A stretch of DNA of 64,000 nt, taken from positions 3,782,001 to 3,846,000 of the forward strand of contig NZ_AP022576.1 of assembly GCF_010730355.1 (NCBI RefSeq), read 5' to 3'. Source of the DNA: Mycobacterium florentinum. Its GTDB lineage: Bacteria; Actinomycetota; Actinomycetes; Mycobacteriales; Mycobacteriaceae. Position 1 is the stretch's first letter. Each line of letters starts with the position of its first letter. Below the pieces are notes generated by a model, which saw nothing but the letters and a program-made list of their open reading frames with translations, did not search any database and was not told where the DNA came from. The translations under genes were made by a program, and so were the position numbers. Of the stretch, positions 1 through 7,199 are shown one piece after another.

Positions 1-732
1 CTGGCTCAACCCGGTCATGTCGTCTACCGGCTTGTGGAAGGGCAGCCGGATGTCGTGGTCGTCGCCGTCGCTGCCCTCAACCCGGAACCGCACGCCGTAG
101 CGGTCCAGCCCCAGCGGGCGGACGTGTCCGCGCCGCAGCGGCGCCGGTAGCCGGGACACCAGGCGGGCGACCACGTCGCCGTGCGCGTTGTCCAGGTGCC
201 ACAGCAGGCTCGACTCGATGTCGCAGAACGGATCGGGCCGGGCCGCGAGCAGGTCCTCGATGCTGACGGGCTCGGCGCCGGTGGCGTCGGTAACCACGAC
301 CGACGCGATCTCGAGACGCATCAGTGTGTACCGATCCTCGCCGGGGGTCGGCGCCATGCATTTCGGGGTATCGACCTGCAGTAGCGCCGGATGCGGGCAC
401 TCGCTGGCGATCACGTCGAGGGTGGGGTTGATCTCGGCGGGTGGGATCCGGCGCAGGTGGCCGCGGACCCACACCAGCGAACGGACCGGTTCCCGCAGCG
501 GGAGCGGCGCGTAGTCGGTCAGTTCGAGCAGTGCCTGGGATCCGCAGACCCGGCCGTCGGTCGCGCGGTCGCTGGGAAGCGCGACGGCGAAGGATCCGTC
601 GTGCAGCAGGTGGTGCACCGGCGTGGGCACCGGGTCCTCGCGCTCGACCGCAAGCAGGGCACCGCCGGCCCGGGCACAGGCGCTGCGGATGCGTTCGGCA
701 GTCGTCGGCGCGGCGCTGGTCAGCGGTAACAT
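1..732 (-). CDS. DUF2470-domain protein, Rv3839-like (3' end beyond window)
   Basis: This is an open minus-strand frame from ATG at 732 to the window edge (244 codons seen), so the C-terminus is missing. An AGGAG-type ribosome site sits just upstream of the ATG. The C-terminal half (IESSLLWHLDNAHGDVV, then GHVRPLGLDRYGVRF) looks like the DUF2470 domain found next to pyridoxamine-oxidase/HugZ-like heme-utilisation folds. Position and divergence from pheA match M. tuberculosis Rv3839, which is known as IdeR-repressed. The IdeR box upstream supports iron regulation here too. The exact reaction is unknown; a heme- or iron-related role is inference. Confidence 0.75.
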   Translation of the reverse strand, partial: MLPLTSAAPTTAERIRSACARAGGALLAVEREDPVPTPVHHLLHDGSFAVALPSDRATDGRVCGSQALLELTDYAPLPLREPVRSLVWVRGHLRRIPPAEINPTLDVIASECPHPALLQVDTPKCMAPTPGEDRYTLMRLEIASVVVTDATGAEPVSIEDLLAARPDPFCDIESSLLWHLDNAHGDVVARLVSRLPAPLRRGHVRPLGLDRYGVRFRVEGSDGDDHDIRLPFHKPVDDMTGLSQ

Positions 733-747
733 CGTTCTCCTCGATCC

Positions 748-766
748 TTAGGTAAGCCTAAGTTAA
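748..766. promoter_or_regulatory. IdeR iron box (probable overlapping double site)
   Basis: TTAGGTAAGCCTAAGTTAA matches the IdeR consensus TWAGGTWAGSCTWACCTWA at 17 of 19 positions. A second, perfect palindrome, CTAAGTTAACTTAG, overlaps its right half at 758-771, which suggests two stacked dimers. The box lies 16 bp upstream of the DUF2470 gene start and also in the pheA upstream region. Iron-dependent repression of the leftward gene is expected; an effect on pheA is possible but unproven. Confidence 0.8.
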
Positions 767-824
767 CTTAGATCGAAGGTCGAAGCAAGGCCCCTTTTTG
801 ATCGAGGCCACTAGGGTTGTCATC

Positions 825-1778
825 GTGGTCGGCATCACTTACCTCGGTCCGGAAGGCACCTTCACCGAGGCGGCGCTGTTGCAGATGATGTCCGCCGACT
901 TGATCCCCAACCAGCATCTGGGCCCGGTCCGGCGGACACCGATCGAGAGCACGCCCGCGGCGCTGGAGGCGGTCCGCAACGGGGACACCGACTACGCGTG
1001 CGTGCCGATCGAGAACTCGATCGACGGCACCGTGGTGCCGACCTTGGACAGCCTGGCCAACGGATCGCCGCTGCAGATTTTCGCCGAGACGACGCTGGAC
1101 GTGGCGTTCAGCATCGTCGTGAAACCCGGCGGCAACGCCGACCAGGTCCGGACGGTGGCGGCCTTTCCGGTGGCCGCGGCCCAGGTGCGCCGCTGGCTGG
1201 CCGCCAATCTGCCCCGCGTCGAACTGAGGCCGGCGTACTCCAACGCCGACGCCGCCCGGCAGGTCGCGAAGGGAGAGGCCGACGCGGCGGTGACCTCGCC
1301 GCTGGCCGCCACCCACTGGAAGCTCGAGGCCCTGGCCGAAGGCGTGGTCGACGAGGCGAACGCGCGCACCCGCTTCGTGTTGGTGGGCCTGCCCGGACCG
1401 CCGCCGGTGCGCACCGGCGCCGACCGCACCTCGGTGGTGTTGCGGATCGAGAATGCGCCGGGCGCGCTGCTCGCCGCGCTGGGCGAATTCGGTATCCGCG
1501 ACATCGACCTCACCCGAATCGAATCGCGGCCGACCCGAACCGAACTCGGCACCTACCAGTTCTTCGCCGACTGCGCGGGCCACATCGACGACGACGCCGT
1601 GGCCGAGGCACTCAAGGCGCTGCATCGTCGTTGTGTGGATGTGCGGTATTTAGGTTCCTGGCCCACGGGCCCGGCCGCGGGCATCGGGCCGCCACCACCC
1701 GACGAGGCGTCGCGCTGGCTGGCGCGGCTGCGAGAGGGTAAGCCTGAGCAGGCCGATGCATCCGGCGGGGGGATTTGA
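825..1778 (+). CDS. pheA: prephenate dehydratase
   Basis: Converts prephenate to phenylpyruvate in phenylalanine synthesis (cytosolic). The protein is 317 aa and starts LGPEGTFTE. The PDT domain covers about residues 1-190 with the catalytic T182-R183-F184 motif. It is followed by an ACT regulatory domain with the Phe-binding E233-S-R-P motif. The frame is open from TTG 798, but GTG 825 is preferred because it aligns with the M. tuberculosis PheA N-terminus (Rv3838c), leaving 9 extra residues unused. The phosphoglycerate-mutase-like gene follows after 3 bp, so the two are probably cotranscribed. Feedback inhibition by Phe through the ACT domain is expected from the family. Confidence 0.95.
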   Translation: MVGITYLGPEGTFTEAALLQMMSADLIPNQHLGPVRRTPIESTPAALEAVRNGDTDYACVPIENSIDGTVVPTLDSLANGSPLQIFAETTLDVAFSIVVKPGGNADQVRTVAAFPVAAAQVRRWLAANLPRVELRPAYSNADAARQVAKGEADAAVTSPLAATHWKLEALAEGVVDEANARTRFVLVGLPGPPPVRTGADRTSVVLRIENAPGALLAALGEFGIRDIDLTRIESRPTRTELGTYQFFADCAGHIDDDAVAEALKALHRRCVDVRYLGSWPTGPAAGIGPPPPDEASRWLARLREGKPEQADASGGGI

Positions 1779-1781
1779 ACG

Positions 1782-2468
1782 ATGAGTGGTCGGTTGGTGC
1801 TGCTTCGGCACGGCCAGTCCTTCGGCAACGTCGAGCGCCGGCTGGATACCCGGCCGCCCGGGACGGACTTGACGCCGGCCGGGCGCGATCAGGCCCGGGC
1901 GTTCGCACTCGACGCCACCCGGCCGGCCCTGCTCACGCACTCGGTGGCCAGCCGGGCGTCGCAGACGGCCGCGGTGATCGGTGCCGCGGTCGACGTCGCT
2001 CCGTTCGAGGTCGCCGGGATACACGAGGTTCAGGTCGGCGCGTTGGAAAACCGCAACGACGACGAGGCGGTCGCGGAGTTCAACGCCATCTACGAGCGCT
2101 GGCAGCACGGCGAACTCGACCTGCCGCTGCCCGGCGGCGAGACCGCCAACGAGGTGTTGGACCGCTACGTGCCGGTGGTCACCGACTTGCGGATGCGCTA
2201 TCTGGACGACCGCGACTTCAGCGGTGACATCGTCGTCGTCAGCCACGGCGCCGCGATTCGGCTGGTGTCCGCGGTGCTGGCCGGAGTGGACGCCAACTTC
2301 GCGCTGGACCACCACCTGGGCAATGCCGAGTCGGTGGTGTTGGCCCCGATCACCGACGGGAGGTGGAGCTGCGTGCGGTGGGGAACCTTGACGCCGCCGT
2401 TCTACCCCGAAGCCGAAGCGACGTCGGTCGCCGACGCGGTGCGCTCGGGCACCGACCCGATGGGCTGA
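1782..2468 (+). CDS. histidine phosphatase / phosphoglycerate-mutase-like protein (Rv3837c-like)
   Basis: A 228 aa protein of the histidine phosphatase superfamily. The N-terminal LLRHGQSFGN motif places the phospho-accepting His at residue 10, and VVSHGAA places the second catalytic His at residue 155. The overall length fits single-domain phosphatases rather than cofactor-dependent glycolytic Gpm. It lies 3 bp after pheA and converges with the next gene, their stop codons directly abutting. The substrate cannot be read from sequence; acid phosphatase or a specific sugar/nucleotide phosphatase are possible. Confidence 0.85.
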   Translation: MSGRLVLLRHGQSFGNVERRLDTRPPGTDLTPAGRDQARAFALDATRPALLTHSVASRASQTAAVIGAAVDVAPFEVAGIHEVQVGALENRNDDEAVAEFNAIYERWQHGELDLPLPGGETANEVLDRYVPVVTDLRMRYLDDRDFSGDIVVVSHGAAIRLVSAVLAGVDANFALDHHLGNAESVVLAPITDGRWSCVRWGTLTPPFYPEAEATSVADAVRSGTDPMG

Positions 2469-2660
2469 TCAGACAGCCAGCGCGACCAATTCCGTGCAGG
2501 TGCAGCCGACGGCCTCGCAGTCGATGACGAACGTGTGCGCCAGCAGCTCAAAGCTGACGCAGTCCGGCTCGGTGCATTCCGAACGGCGCAGCGAGTGGCG
2601 AATGATGGTGCCGTGGCAGTGTTCTAGGCCTGCCCGGCAGTCGCGGCATTCTGCGCTCAT
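2469..2660 (-). CDS. Cys-rich 63-residue protein of unknown function
   Basis: A small ORF starting at ATG 2660. It has eight cysteines in 63 residues (C5, C8, C15, C28, C33, C48, C53, C55) with several His. That suggests a zinc-binding mini-domain or a redox/disulfide protein. There is no signal peptide or membrane segment. Its stop abuts the stop of the convergent phosphatase gene. It is kept as real because the Cys/His pattern is too regular for a shadow frame and the frame has no overlapping competitor. Function not recognised. Confidence 0.6.
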   Translation of the reverse strand: MSAECRDCRAGLEHCHGTIIRHSLRRSECTEPDCVSFELLAHTFVIDCEAVGCTCTELVALAV

Positions 2661-2722
2661 AGGCCGTTCCTAGCACCAGGCGGCGACAAATCCGCGCTGC
2701 CGCGCCCGAACATCGGCGGTTT

Positions 2723-3073
2723 TCAGCCCCAGCCCAATTCGTGCAGCCGGTCGTCGTCGATACCGAAATGGTGCGCGATTTCGTGGATCACGGTGATCGC
2801 CACCTCCTCGACGACGTCGTCGTCGGATTCGCAGATGCCCAGCAGCGCCTCGCGATAAATCGTGATGGCGTCCGGCAGCGATCCGCCGTAGTCGGAGTCG
2901 CGCTCGGTCAACGCCACGCCTTCGTAGAGCCCCAGCAGATCGGGCTCGTCGGGGTGGCGATCCTCGACGAGGATGACGACGTTGTCCATGGCGGCCGCCA
3001 GCTGGGCGGGGATCAGGTCGAGTGCGTCGGAGACCAGTTCGTCGAACCGCTGCGGATCCATCCGCACGGCCAC
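2723..3073 (-). CDS. minimal zinc metallopeptidase-fold protein (Rv3836-like)
   Basis: A 116 aa protein ending in a gluzincin-like signature, VIHEIAHHFGIDDDRLHELGW, where HExxH plus a downstream H/E form the zinc site. It matches the short acidic metallopeptidase family of actinobacteria. The GTG at 3073 lies 4 nt after the stop of the upstream membrane-protein gene, so translational coupling is likely. ATG 3061 is an alternative start, giving 112 aa beginning MDPQRFDEL. The open frame extends further upstream but overlaps the neighbouring gene and turns Arg/Pro-rich, so that part is not coding. The substrate is unknown. Confidence 0.75.
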   Translation of the reverse strand: MAVRMDPQRFDELVSDALDLIPAQLAAAMDNVVILVEDRHPDEPDLLGLYEGVALTERDSDYGGSLPDAITIYREALLGICESDDDVVEEVAITVIHEIAHHFGIDDDRLHELGWG

Positions 3074-3077
3074 GCGG

Positions 3078-4460
3078 CTAACCCGCCGGTGCCGGCTCGG
3101 CTGGCGCGGGCGGTGCGCCCGGTGGGGGTGCGTCCGGCATCGGCGGCGGTGCCTGGTTGGCCGGCGGCTGCGGTGCGCCACCGTCGGCCGGCGGGGCCGG
3201 AACATCTTGCGGCGCTTGGTTGGCCGGGGCCTGCGTGGTCGCGCGCGGCGGCGTCACAACCGGCTGCTGTTGCGGCAGGTGCTGATTGCCCGGCGGCATC
3301 TCCGGCGGAGTGTTGGGCTGCTGGGGCGGACTGGCCGGGTTCGCCGGACTCGCCGGGCTGGCCGGCAGCTGGATCGACGGCATCGTGAGTCGCTCTTCGG
3401 GAATGTCGGGTGGCGGCACCGGGGCCATGCCGTTGATCAGCAGTTGACCCTTGGCGCTATTGACCAGGGTGGCCCAGCCGCCGTTGCCCAGCGTGGCGCC
3501 GATGCTGCAGGCGACCTCACGGCTACCGGCGGACCAGCTCGGCAGCGCAACGGTGGGGTAGATCAGCGTCAATGTGGTGGTGCGCAACTTGATCGGCGCG
3601 AGGTAGGCGTCGGTCATCTTGGTGCAGGCGTCCTTGATGTAGCCGTCCTGCTCGGGCTCGGCCGGCAGCGCGCCCGGGAACTTCTCGGCCAGGTTGACCG
3701 TGCCGGTGACCTCCATGGCGTGCGGGGTCTTGCAGTCGACGGGGACGTCGATCGGCTGGTTGGCCGTCGAGTCAATGCCGAGGCAGGTGCCGGCGGGCCA
3801 GACCTTGGACTGGTCGACGTCGGCGACCTTGCCCTTGAAGGCGGCCTGTTCGTTGTTCGAACCGGGCATCTGCAGGCCACACAACATGCGGCGCTCGCCG
3901 GACTGTCGCCACGCTCGGTCGCCCGCCCACAGCAGGCTGACGCTGAATTTGCTGTTGGGGTCGTACTTGGGGCCGAGGTACCGGCGCACCGCTGCCTCGC
4001 ATTGCTCCTGGCTGATCTGCTGGATGCGCGCCGGCGACGGCGGGGCGGCGGTGGGACCGTATTCCGAGCCGGGGAAGGTCCGCATATCGATGGACTCGGC
4101 GACCTCGAACTTGTGGTCGTCGGCGCACTTGACGATGCTCGCGGACTCCGGCGTGACGTCCGGCCACATCAGACAATCGCCGCTCTTGGCGCGGTTGAAG
4201 GCGGCGTCGGTCTTAGCTCCGGTGCTGGGCACGGGATTGCTACCGAGGTAGCCGGCAAGCCGGCCCTGTCCCGGTCCGTTGACCGGCAGGGCGGTTACCA
4301 GCCCGGCGATCAGCAGCCCGCCGAGCGCGAAGAGGAGCAACGCCCGCCGGGTCGCGGTCGCCTGCAAAGTGCGCGGCAGCCCGAAGCCGTCCAGCGGCTG
4401 CTCCGCCTCGGCGGCGGGCGGGCTGGGTGCGGCGACTTCCGTCTCGAGCGTGTCTGACAT
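3078..4460 (-). CDS. membrane-anchored septum-formation-domain protein (Rv3835-like)
   Basis: About 460 aa. A short cytoplasmic N-terminus precedes one transmembrane segment (ALLLFALGGLLIAGLVTAL). The extracytoplasmic region contains GDCLMWPD and a later Cys/His pattern (VKCADDHKFEV) typical of the Septum_form family. The last ~120 residues are a low-complexity Pro/Ala/Gln tail, as in cell-wall-spanning mycobacterial proteins. Start choice is ATG 4460, with ATG 4469 as an alternative. It is divergent from serS, and the metallopeptidase gene follows immediately. A role in division or wall biology is inferred from the family only. Confidence 0.75.
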   Translation of the reverse strand: MSDTLETEVAAPSPPAAEAEQPLDGFGLPRTLQATATRRALLLFALGGLLIAGLVTALPVNGPGQGRLAGYLGSNPVPSTGAKTDAAFNRAKSGDCLMWPDVTPESASIVKCADDHKFEVAESIDMRTFPGSEYGPTAAPPSPARIQQISQEQCEAAVRRYLGPKYDPNSKFSVSLLWAGDRAWRQSGERRMLCGLQMPGSNNEQAAFKGKVADVDQSKVWPAGTCLGIDSTANQPIDVPVDCKTPHAMEVTGTVNLAEKFPGALPAEPEQDGYIKDACTKMTDAYLAPIKLRTTTLTLIYPTVALPSWSAGSREVACSIGATLGNGGWATLVNSAKGQLLINGMAPVPPPDIPEERLTMPSIQLPASPASPANPASPPQQPNTPPEMPPGNQHLPQQQPVVTPPRATTQAPANQAPQDVPAPPADGGAPQPPANQAPPPMPDAPPPGAPPAPAEPAPAG

Positions 4461-4580
4461 CGACTCCATTCTGACAGGGCGCCCGAGCGAACGTGACAAA
4501 CGTTACAGATGTGAGTCCTGGGACTAGCTCCGGCGGATGCTCCGCGCGGCCGGTGCCGATCCGAAAGTAATCTTGCGGCC

Positions 4581-5840
4581 GTGATCGACCTCAAGCTGCT
4601 CCGGGAAGACCCCGACACCGTCCGCCGCTCCCAACTCAGCCGGGGCGAGGACCCGGCACTGGTCGACGCACTGCTGGCGGCCGACGCCGCCCGCCGGGCC
4701 GCGATCTCGACCGCCGACACGCTGCGCGCCGACCAGAAGGCCGCCAGCAAGGGTGTGGGTAAGGCGTCGCCCGAGGAGCGGCCGGCGTTGTTGGAGCGCG
4801 CCAAAGAACTCGCCGAGCAGGTGAAGGCCGCCGAAACCGCCCAGGCCGACGCGGAGACGGCGTTCACCGCCGCACACATGGCGATCTCCAACGTCGTCAT
4901 CGACGGGGTTCCCGCCGGCGGGGAGACCGACTTCGCCGTCCTCGACGTCGTCGGTGAGCCGCCGGCGATCGACAACCCAAAGGATCATCTGGAACTGGGT
5001 GAGTCGCTGGGTCTGATCGACATGGCTCGCGGCGCCAAGGTGTCCGGCGCGCGGTTCTACTTCCTGACCGGGCAGGGCGCGCTGTTACAGCTCGGTCTGC
5101 TGCAGCTGGCGCTGCGCTTGGCCGTCGAGAACGGATTCGTCCCGATGATCCCGCCGGTGCTGGTGCGTCCGGAGGTGATGGGCGGCACCGGGTTCCTGGG
5201 CGCCCACGCCGACGAGATCTACCGGATCGAGGCCGACGACCTCTATCTGGTGGGCACCTCGGAGGTGCCGTTGGCCGGCTATCACTCGAACGAGATCCTG
5301 GACCTGTCCGGCGGGCCGCTGCGCTACGCGGGCTGGTCGTCGTGTTTCCGCCGCGAGGCCGGCAGCTACGGCAAGGACACCCGCGGCATCATCCGGGTGC
5401 ATCAGTTCGACAAGGTCGAAGGCTTCGTCTATTGCACGCCCGCCCAGGCCGAGGCCGAACACCAGCGGCTGCTGGGCTGGCAGCGCGAGATGCTGGCCCG
5501 CATCGAGGTGCCGTATCGGGTGATCGACGTCGCCGCGGGCGATCTCGGCTCGTCGGCGGCCCGCAAGTTCGACTGTGAGGCGTGGGTTCCCACTCAGCAG
5601 ACCTACCGCGAGCTGACGTCGACGTCGAACTGCACCACCTTCCAGGCCCGCCGGCTGGCCACCCGCTACCGCGATGACAACGGCAAGCCGCAGATCGCGG
5701 CCACGCTCAACGGCACGCTGGGCACCACCCGCTGGCTGGTGTCGATCCTGGAGAACCACCAGCAGCCCGACGGCAGCGTGCGCGTCCCGGCGGCACTGGT
5801 GCCGTTCGTCGGGACCGAGGTGCTGGAACCTGGGCGCTGA
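4581..5840 (+). CDS. serS: seryl-tRNA synthetase
   Basis: Charges tRNA-Ser (and tRNA-Sec where present) with serine. GTG start, 419 aa, a normal length. The N-terminal ~100 residues are the Ala/Glu/Lys-rich antiparallel coiled coil that contacts the tRNA variable arm. The class II catalytic core follows, with the [15 protein letters not shown] region, [14 protein letters not shown] (motif 2) and [19 protein letters not shown] (motif 3). Orthologue of Rv3834c. The neighbouring AraC-type gene of M. tuberculosis (Rv3833) is not present here. Confidence 0.97.
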   Translation: MIDLKLLREDPDTVRRSQLSRGEDPALVDALLAADAARRAAISTADTLRADQKAASKGVGKASPEERPALLERAKELAEQVKAAETAQADAETAFTAAHMAISNVVIDGVPAGGETDFAVLDVVGEPPAIDNPKDHLELGESLGLIDMARGAKVSGARFYFLTGQGALLQLGLLQLALRLAVENGFVPMIPPVLVRPEVMGGTGFLGAHADEIYRIEADDLYLVGTSEVPLAGYHSNEILDLSGGPLRYAGWSSCFRREAGSYGKDTRGIIRVHQFDKVEGFVYCTPAQAEAEHQRLLGWQREMLARIEVPYRVIDVAAGDLGSSAARKFDCEAWVPTQQTYRELTSTSNCTTFQARRLATRYRDDNGKPQIAATLNGTLGTTRWLVSILENHQQPDGSVRVPAALVPFVGTEVLEPGR

Positions 5841-5858
5841 CCGTCGCGCTCTAACGAT

Positions 5859-5935
5859 CGAGCCTGCGCCCAGTGCGACCTGATCGGTTAAAACCCCGCC
5901 GTCAGCGCAGAATTGAGGCCGTGGGCGCAGGCTCG
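5859..5935. terminator. long-loop inverted repeat between convergent genes
   Basis: CGAGCCTGCGCCC (5859-5871) and GGGCGCAGGCTCG (5923-5935) are perfect 13-bp inverted copies separated by 51 bp. They sit in the 119-bp gap between convergent serS and the DUF2834 gene. A bidirectional terminator or mRNA 3' structure is the simplest reading. No T-tract follows. Confidence 0.4.
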
Positions 5936-5959
5936 CCGGCAGGGTGCTGCACGGAATGA

Positions 5960-6445
5960 TTAGGCGCTGACGGTCGCGCGCTCTTGTTCGTGGCGACGCT
6001 GCCGTTCCATCGTCGCGAAGTAGAACGCGAAGGCGAACGCGAAGCTGGTGAACAGGCTGGACACGAAGTACAGCCACGGGCGACGATACCCGCGGCGATA
6101 ACCGTCCACGATCGTAAAGATCGGCAGCAGAACAACATTCGCAATCGTGTAGTCTTGGCTGGCCGAGCTGGCGGCGGGGTTGGTGAACATCAGCTTGATG
6201 TATTCGGCCCAGCTGCCGTGCTCGCCCCACAGCGGGTTGGTGGATCCGTGCGAGTACTCCGCCACGTAGGTGATGTTGAAGTACCAGCCGAGCGCGACCG
6301 ACGCGATCCCGACGACGTAGTAGACGATTTCCATCGGCGAGAACAGGGGGCCGCCGGCGGGCCGGGCGAAGACCGTCGAGTTGGACCTGACGATCCAGAT
6401 GATGACCGCCAGTCCGAGTACCGCGTGGGTGATGAGGGAGACCAT
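5960..6445 (-). CDS. DUF2834-type integral membrane protein (Rv3831-like)
   Basis: 161 aa from ATG 6445. Hydrophobic segments lie at about residues 5-20 (ITHAVLGLAVIIWIV), 38-58 (VYYVVGIASVALGWYFNI), 95-115 and 122-145, so about four membrane helices. The C-terminus is basic. The open frame extends far upstream to 7138, but that part lies opposite tetR and is not coding. It is divergent from tetR across a 69-bp gap holding the operator at 6464-6482, so it probably belongs to the same regulon. Function unknown. Confidence 0.7.
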   Translation of the reverse strand: MVSLITHAVLGLAVIIWIVRSNSTVFARPAGGPLFSPMEIVYYVVGIASVALGWYFNITYVAEYSHGSTNPLWGEHGSWAEYIKLMFTNPAASSASQDYTIANVVLLPIFTIVDGYRRGYRRPWLYFVSSLFTSFAFAFAFYFATMERQRRHEQERATVSA

Positions 6446-6463
6446 GGGCGCAGTCTCACCCCC

Positions 6464-6482
6464 GTCGCAAAGTTTTGTCAAT
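6464..6482. promoter_or_regulatory. putative TetR operator, copy 1
   Basis: GTCGCAAAGTTTTGTCAAT is repeated exactly, in inverse orientation, at 7150-7168. Here TTGTCAA occurs twice in direct order (6475-6481 and 6484-6490). The site lies between the divergent DUF2834 and tetR starts, where autoregulation would act. Confidence 0.7.
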
Positions 6483-6514
6483 ATTGTCAAAAGAATTCTT
6501 GGTATCTTGCCTGA

Positions 6515-7150
6515 ATGGTCAGGCCCGCTCAGACTGCACGCAGCGAACGCACGCGCGAAGCGCTGCGCCAGGCCGCGGTGGTTCGATTCCTGGCCCAGGG
6601 CGTGGAAGACACGTCGGCAGAACAGATTGCGGCCGATGCCGGGGTGTCGCTGCGAACGTTCTATCGCCACTTCGCCTCCAAGCACGACCTGCTGTTCGCG
6701 GACTACACCGGGCTGCACTGGTTTCGTGCCGCCCTGGATGCGCGGCCGGCCGACGAAGCGATCATTGATTCGGTGCAAGCGGCGATCTTCTCGTTCCCGT
6801 ATGACGTGGACGCGGTGACCAAGATCGCCGCCCTGCGCCAAGACGAACTCGACCCCGGTCGCATCGTCCGCCACATTCGGGAAGTCCAGGCCGACTTCGC
6901 CGATGCCATTGGGGCGCAGTTGCAACGGCGCAGCCGGGGCAGCGCTGCCACGGTGGACCAGCAGGCGCGCACCGCGGTGACCGCGCGGTGCATTGCCGCC
7001 GCGGTGTTCGGCGCGATGGAGGTCTGGATGGAGAGCGACGACCGCTCGCTGGGCGAACTCGCGCGGCTGTGCCACGCGGCGCTCGAGTCGCTGCGCGCCG
7101 GGATCACCGACTCCTGGATCACCGCGACGGCCGAGCAAGTTTCGTCATAA
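6515..7150 (+). CDS. TetR-family transcriptional regulator (Rv3830c-like)
   Basis: 211 aa from ATG 6515. The N-terminal helix-turn-helix region (about residues 10-60) includes the TetR signature GVEDTSAEQIAADAGVS and LRTFYRHFASKHDL. The C-terminal ligand domain is Ala-rich and not diagnostic. It sits between the DUF2834 membrane gene (divergent) and the flavin oxidoreductase (same strand). Identical inverted 19-bp sites lie on both sides of the gene, which strongly suggests that it represses itself, the membrane gene and the oxidoreductase. The ligand is unknown. Confidence 0.9.
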   Translation: MVRPAQTARSERTREALRQAAVVRFLAQGVEDTSAEQIAADAGVSLRTFYRHFASKHDLLFADYTGLHWFRAALDARPADEAIIDSVQAAIFSFPYDVDAVTKIAALRQDELDPGRIVRHIREVQADFADAIGAQLQRRSRGSAATVDQQARTAVTARCIAAAVFGAMEVWMESDDRSLGELARLCHAALESLRAGITDSWITATAEQVSS

Positions 7151-7168
7151 TTGACAAAACTTTGCGAC
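7150..7168. promoter_or_regulatory. putative TetR operator, copy 2
   Basis: ATTGACAAAACTTTGCGAC is the exact reverse complement of 6464-6482. It begins at the last base of the tetR stop codon and lies 31 bp upstream of the oxidoreductase ATG, ahead of its GGAGG ribosome site (7187-7191). It therefore can control a promoter for the oxidoreductase separately from tetR. Confidence 0.7.
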
Positions 7169-7199
7169 CGTGCGAGCCTCCTTTCCGGAGGGCAGGCAT

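Noticed and set aside
758..771. Palindrome read as a generic restriction or repeat site
   Set aside because: It overlaps the IdeR box, so an iron-regulator site explains it better.
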